DNA from: CAYVOX01 sp964453035
Lineage (GTDB): Bacteria > Chloroflexota > Anaerolineae > Anaerolineales > Anaerolineaceae
Direction: 5' to 3'
NCBI GenBank assembly: GCA_964453035.1
Contig: CAYVOX010000124.1
Coordinates: forward strand, 1 to 9,839
Length of the DNA stretch: 9,839 nucleotides
Both the position numbers and the translations under genes were made by a program. Of this stretch, positions 7,484-9,839 are shown one piece after another (positions within the stretch are counted from its first letter, which is position 1; every line of letters begins with the position of its first letter). The notes below the pieces were generated by a model, which was not told the origin of the DNA, made no database searches, and saw nothing but the letters and a program-made list of their open reading frames with translations.

Positions 7484-9055
7484 GCTGCGGTAGTCGTCTC
7501 TCACAAAAACCAGTCCAAAATCGTCGCGGTAAATGAGCGTGTAGCCATTCACCTTGTGTTCATCCGCGTCGCGGTAGAAGGCCTGGTTTTGTGCAAAACT
7601 TGCCTGGTCCACCCCCACCGCCCCCGGCTGGAGGTAATCCCTGAGACGCTGTTCCATCAGCAGCAGCACATCAAAGCGCTTTTGCTGGATGTAGGTGTAA
7701 TCCAATAATTCAAATGTGGTTTCAGACTTCCAACTCTGGGTGGCCGGCAGGTACATGCGAGCATCATAGTAAATGAAGAGATTTTTGCCTTCAATTGGTT
7801 TTAATTTCTCGCCCATCACAATAAAGAATTGCAAGGCTGGCTCGTTTTCGGCACGGCGGGTGCGCTGTAGGATGCTGTGAACATCACTTACGAGAAAGAG
7901 CCCTGTTTGGCCCAACACCACAAGCAGCGCTGCCGCCTGCACAATTCTCTGCCTGGTAAAAATGGCGCGAAGGTTGAGCTTTTCTGGCAGGAGGATGACC
8001 GCGCAGGAGAACACCGGCAGGGCTACTGGCAGCCAGTATTGAAACTTGAAGTGGGTGATGAACAGCACCATCACCGAAACGGGGATGAACCAGGCCAGGA
8101 TTAGCGCATGAAGCAGGCGTTTTGGCCCCCGCAGAGCGCCCCACACGGCAGTTGCCAGTACTGTGAGGATAAAAATTGCCTCACCGTAATATTCCTGCAG
8201 TTGAGGCCAGGCGGCTGCCAATCCTTTCCCGTAGGTGATACCGTAGCCTTCTAGAAGCAGTTCAGTTTGCTTGTTGAAGGTGTTTTGAAATGCGGTTCTT
8301 CCCCATTGCGAGAGCAAAAAGGGGTTGCAGAGCAGGTAACTGGCGCCCATCACCGCCAAAAATGCTGCTGCCATGAGGATGGCCTTGCGGAGGGAGGCTT
8401 TCCGTTGCAGCAAGCTGAGGAATAGCACCAGTCCCACTGCCAGGAAGAAATAAGCCCCCACGTTTTTTGCGGCGGTTGCGGCTGCGGCTGTTACGGCTGC
8501 CAGCAGAAAATTCCGCCCCAGGCGCAACGCATCTCGCTCCAAAAAGAAAAGCGTCAACACAGCCAGCAGCGTGACCAATCCGTCCGGGTGCCACCAGAAG
8601 CCGTTGCTCACCACCGCGGGCACGCTCGCCAGGAAGATGAACAGCGCCACCGAACGATACGTATTGAATCCATCCTGCAGGTAAACCAGCAGCATCAAAG
8701 CCGCCAGCATCAAGAGCACACTGGTGCCCTGACGCAAAACTAGCATCACCAGTGGGGTGTTTTCAATTTGACCGCTCCAGCGCAGCGGCAGCAGCAGCGC
8801 GGCTGAGACGCCAAAATGGGGAAAGCCGTAATAGTAATACTCGTAGAAGATGAACTGCCTGAGGGCGCGCTCCAGGCTGGGCGCTGGCGCGGTCATTTGC
8901 AGGGTGTAGGGCAACGGAAACGCTTCATCCGGCTCGAACACCTGCACCATCTGGGGGTTATCCGATGCCTGAGCGTTGGGAATCGCAAAGATGAAAAAAA
9001 TGAGGATAGCGATGAAAGCCGTCATCCAAAAATAACGTTTATTACCGGGTGCCAT
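7466..9055 (-). CDS. Polytopic GT-C-like membrane glycosyltransferase (PMT/ArnT-like), substrate unknown
   Basis: A 529-residue integral membrane protein. The N-terminal helix (approx. 9-28) is followed by an external loop containing FEPDEAFPLPY (40-50); an acidic pair in the first loop is the hallmark of GT-C polyprenyl-phosphate-sugar transferases. Many hydrophobic segments follow (approx. 82-93, 110-126, 134-150, 158-172, 182-196, 200-216, 224-245, 291-310, 315-334, 339-356, 370-391). WWHPDG (154-159), KNVGAYFF (197-204) and HFKFQYWLPVALPV (335-348) resemble conserved loops of the GT39/GT83-like group. Residues about 400-529 are a soluble C-terminal domain. If it is a glycosyltransferase it would act on the outer face of the membrane using lipid-linked sugars. 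The start ATG has an in-frame TAG 12 bases before it, so it cannot begin further upstream, and there is no Shine-Dalgarno sequence at normal distance. An internal ATG at codon 11 is an alternative. The 3' end overlaps the convergent phosphorylase gene by 18 bases. Family assignment is moderate; no donor or acceptor can be named. Confidence 0.75.
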   Translation of the reverse strand: MAPGNKRYFWMTAFIAILIFFIFAIPNAQASDNPQMVQVFEPDEAFPLPYTLQMTAPAPSLERALRQFIFYEYYYYGFPHFGVSAALLLPLRWSGQIENTPLVMLVLRQGTSVLLMLAALMLLVYLQDGFNTYRSVALFIFLASVPAVVSNGFWWHPDGLVTLLAVLTLFFLERDALRLGRNFLLAAVTAAAATAAKNVGAYFFLAVGLVLFLSLLQRKASLRKAILMAAAFLAVMGASYLLCNPFLLSQWGRTAFQNTFNKQTELLLEGYGITYGKGLAAAWPQLQEYYGEAIFILTVLATAVWGALRGPKRLLHALILAWFIPVSVMVLFITHFKFQYWLPVALPVFSCAVILLPEKLNLRAIFTRQRIVQAAALLVVLGQTGLFLVSDVHSILQRTRRAENEPALQFFIVMGEKLKPIEGKNLFIYYDARMYLPATQSWKSETTFELLDYTYIQQKRFDVLLLMEQRLRDYLQPGAVGVDQASFAQNQAFYRDADEHKVNGYTLIYRDDFGLVFVRDDYRSLFNLR

Positions 9056-9061
9056 AATAAA

Positions 9062-9067
9062 ATTCTA
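9062..9067 (-). promoter_or_regulatory. Candidate -10 box (TAGAAT) at leaderless spacing
   Basis: Read on the minus strand, TAGAAT ends six bases before the ATG of the GT-C-like gene. Initiation about seven bases downstream of a -10 box would place the first transcribed base at the start codon itself. This matches the absence of a usable Shine-Dalgarno sequence. I see no convincing -35 at 16-18 bases. Confidence 0.4.
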
Positions 9068-9076
9068 CCATACCCT

Positions 9077-9103
9077 CCCGGTTGCGCCCTGGCGCAATCC
9101 GGG
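9077..9103. repeat. GC-rich inverted repeat in the divergent intergenic region
   Basis: The left arm CCCGGTTGCGCC (9077-9088) pairs with the right arm GGCGCAATCCGGG (9091-9103) around a two-base centre, with a single unpaired A in the right arm. It sits between two divergently oriented start codons and is not followed by a T-run on either strand. It looks more like an operator or a structured regulatory site than a terminator. It overlaps the -35 and spacer of the right-facing promoter candidate. Confidence 0.6.
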
Positions 9104-9110
9104 CTATGAT
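9082..9110 (+). promoter_or_regulatory. Candidate sigma70-type promoter for the histidine phosphatase gene
   Basis: A -35-like TTGCGC (9082-9087, three of six consensus bases) is followed after 17 bases by a -10-like TATGAT (9105-9110, five of six). This would start transcription about 25-30 bases before the ATG at 9144, leaving room for its ribosome binding site. Read by eye only; the -35 falls within the left arm of the inverted repeat. Confidence 0.45.
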
Positions 9111-9132
9111 TACGTTAATCACTCAACCGGAC

Positions 9133-9139
9133 AGGGGAG
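9133..9139 (+). promoter_or_regulatory. Ribosome binding site (AGGGGAG) of the histidine phosphatase gene
   Basis: A purine-rich AGGGGAG lies four bases before the ATG at 9144. It supports this start, which also places the RHG motif at its usual position about nine residues in. Confidence 0.7.
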
Positions 9140-9143
9140 CACA

Positions 9144-9818
9144 ATGATCACACGTCTTTACTTAATTCGCCATGGAGCAACCACACTCAGCGCCGAAGAC
9201 CGTTTTTCGGGCGGAACGGATGTTGACCTTTCTGAGGAAGGACGCTGGCAGGCGGGTTGCCTGGCCAAACGATTAGCGGATGACCGCATCGCAGCAGTGT
9301 ATTGCAGCCCGATGCGCCGCACGGTAGAAACCGCGACGATTATCAGCCAACCGGGCGGCCTTACCCCCTCACACAGAGACGGGCTGCGCGAAATTCATCA
9401 CGGGCACTGGGAGACCATGCGCCGCGCTGAAGTGGAGCAGCAATTTGCCGAGGAATACAAAGCCTGGCAGGAAGATCCCTTCACCTATGCGCCGGAAGGG
9501 GGAGAATCGGGGGTGATGGTCATGGCGCGCGCGCTTCCGGTCATTCGGGAAATTGTGGTTAAACACACCGGGCAGACGGTTGCCGTGGTTTCTCACAAAG
9601 CCACCATCCGGTTGATTTTGAGCAGCCTGCTCGGGTTTGATGCGCGCGGCTACCGCGACCGGCTGGATCAATCGCCTGCCTGCCTGAACATTGTGGATTT
9701 CTCAGACCCTGTCCATGCGCGCCTGATGCTGTTTAATGATGTCTCTCATTACGTGGATCAACCCCCCTATTCCGGCAAACGCCTCTCAAAGTGGTTTGAC
9801 GAGCAATCTCCAAAGTAA
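9144..9818 (+). CDS. Histidine phosphatase superfamily protein (phosphoglycerate mutase/CobC-like)
   Basis: Predicted cytoplasmic phosphatase that uses a phosphohistidine intermediate. The active-site signature LIRHGAT places R9 and the nucleophile H10 near the N-terminus. SPMRRTVETA (55-64) supplies the second phosphate-binding arginine (R59), the acidic residue is probably E83 in LREIHHGHWE, and the second histidine is H151 in VAVVSHKATIR. All four catalytic elements are present. The 224 residues match the small branch of the superfamily, which includes alpha-ribazole phosphatase, broad phosphatases, cofactor-dependent mutases and glucosyl-3-phosphoglycerate phosphatase. Motifs alone do not separate these. 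The gene has its own promoter candidate and ribosome binding site and is divergent from the GT-C-like gene, so nothing ties it to the sugar operon. The C-terminal tail (about 200-224) is polar and not recognised. Confidence 0.9.
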   Translation: MITRLYLIRHGATTLSAEDRFSGGTDVDLSEEGRWQAGCLAKRLADDRIAAVYCSPMRRTVETATIISQPGGLTPSHRDGLREIHHGHWETMRRAEVEQQFAEEYKAWQEDPFTYAPEGGESGVMVMARALPVIREIVVKHTGQTVAVVSHKATIRLILSSLLGFDARGYRDRLDQSPACLNIVDFSDPVHARLMLFNDVSHYVDQPPYSGKRLSKWFDEQSPK

Positions 9819-9839
9819 TTTGCTTAAAAACGCAAAAAA

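Noticed and set aside
8467..8500. GCGGCGGTTGCGGCTGCGGC-like low-complexity stretch as a repeat element
   Set aside because: It encodes an alanine-rich transmembrane helix (residues about 186-196) of the GT-C-like protein and is explained by that composition.
9077..9103. Inverted repeat as a rho-independent terminator
   Set aside because: No T-run follows on either strand, and the position between two divergent start codons is wrong for a terminator.
9819..9839. A-rich 21-base tail after the phosphatase stop as a terminator or new gene start
   Set aside because: Too short, with no hairpin visible before the A-run; nothing can be supported here.

Overview
The window reads as part of a bacterial chromosome with moderately high GC. 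Genes are tightly packed and start mostly with ATG, and the proteins belong to carbohydrate-uptake and glycoside-processing families. A run of exactly 100 N (4792-4891) shows it comes from a scaffolded draft assembly. The style (binding-protein sugar ABC system, GH38 of the HWDREWY type, a long GH13_18 phosphorylase, a GT-C membrane protein) would fit a Chloroflexota/Anaerolineae-like organism. That placement is an impression from protein flavour only and is low confidence.

Left two thirds (1-7483, + strand): one apparent operon of five genes. It holds a 5'-truncated MalF-type sugar permease (1-765), a MalG-type permease (777-1604), a MalK/UgpC-type ATPase (1658-2752), a GH38 alpha-mannosidase-like enzyme interrupted by the assembly gap (2759-5755), and a GH13 subfamily 18 glycoside phosphorylase of the glucosylglycerate-phosphorylase size class (5765-7483). 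Gaps between genes are only 6 to 53 bases. The substrate-binding protein and the start of the first permease presumably lie just upstream of the window.

Right third: a convergent minus-strand gene (7466-9055) encodes a polytopic GT-C-like membrane protein. Its 3' end overlaps the phosphorylase gene by 18 bases. An 88-base divergent intergenic region (9056-9143) carries a strong GC-rich inverted repeat, a sigma70-like promoter facing right, and a -10-like box facing left at the spacing expected for a leaderless mRNA. A histidine phosphatase superfamily gene (9144-9818) closes the window.

Working model: the ABC system imports a small glycoside or oligosaccharide. GH38 removes alpha-mannosyl units and the GH13_18 enzyme phosphorolyses alpha-glucosyl units in the cytoplasm, since neither enzyme shows a signal peptide. 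Both enzyme families have characterised members acting on glycerate glycosides (GH38: mannosylglycerate hydrolase MngB; GH13_18: glucosylglycerate phosphorylase). The most interesting hypothesis is therefore a scavenging operon for the compatible solutes mannosylglycerate and glucosylglycerate. The sequence alone does not prove the substrate. I see no mobile elements, CRISPR arrays, tRNA or rRNA genes.
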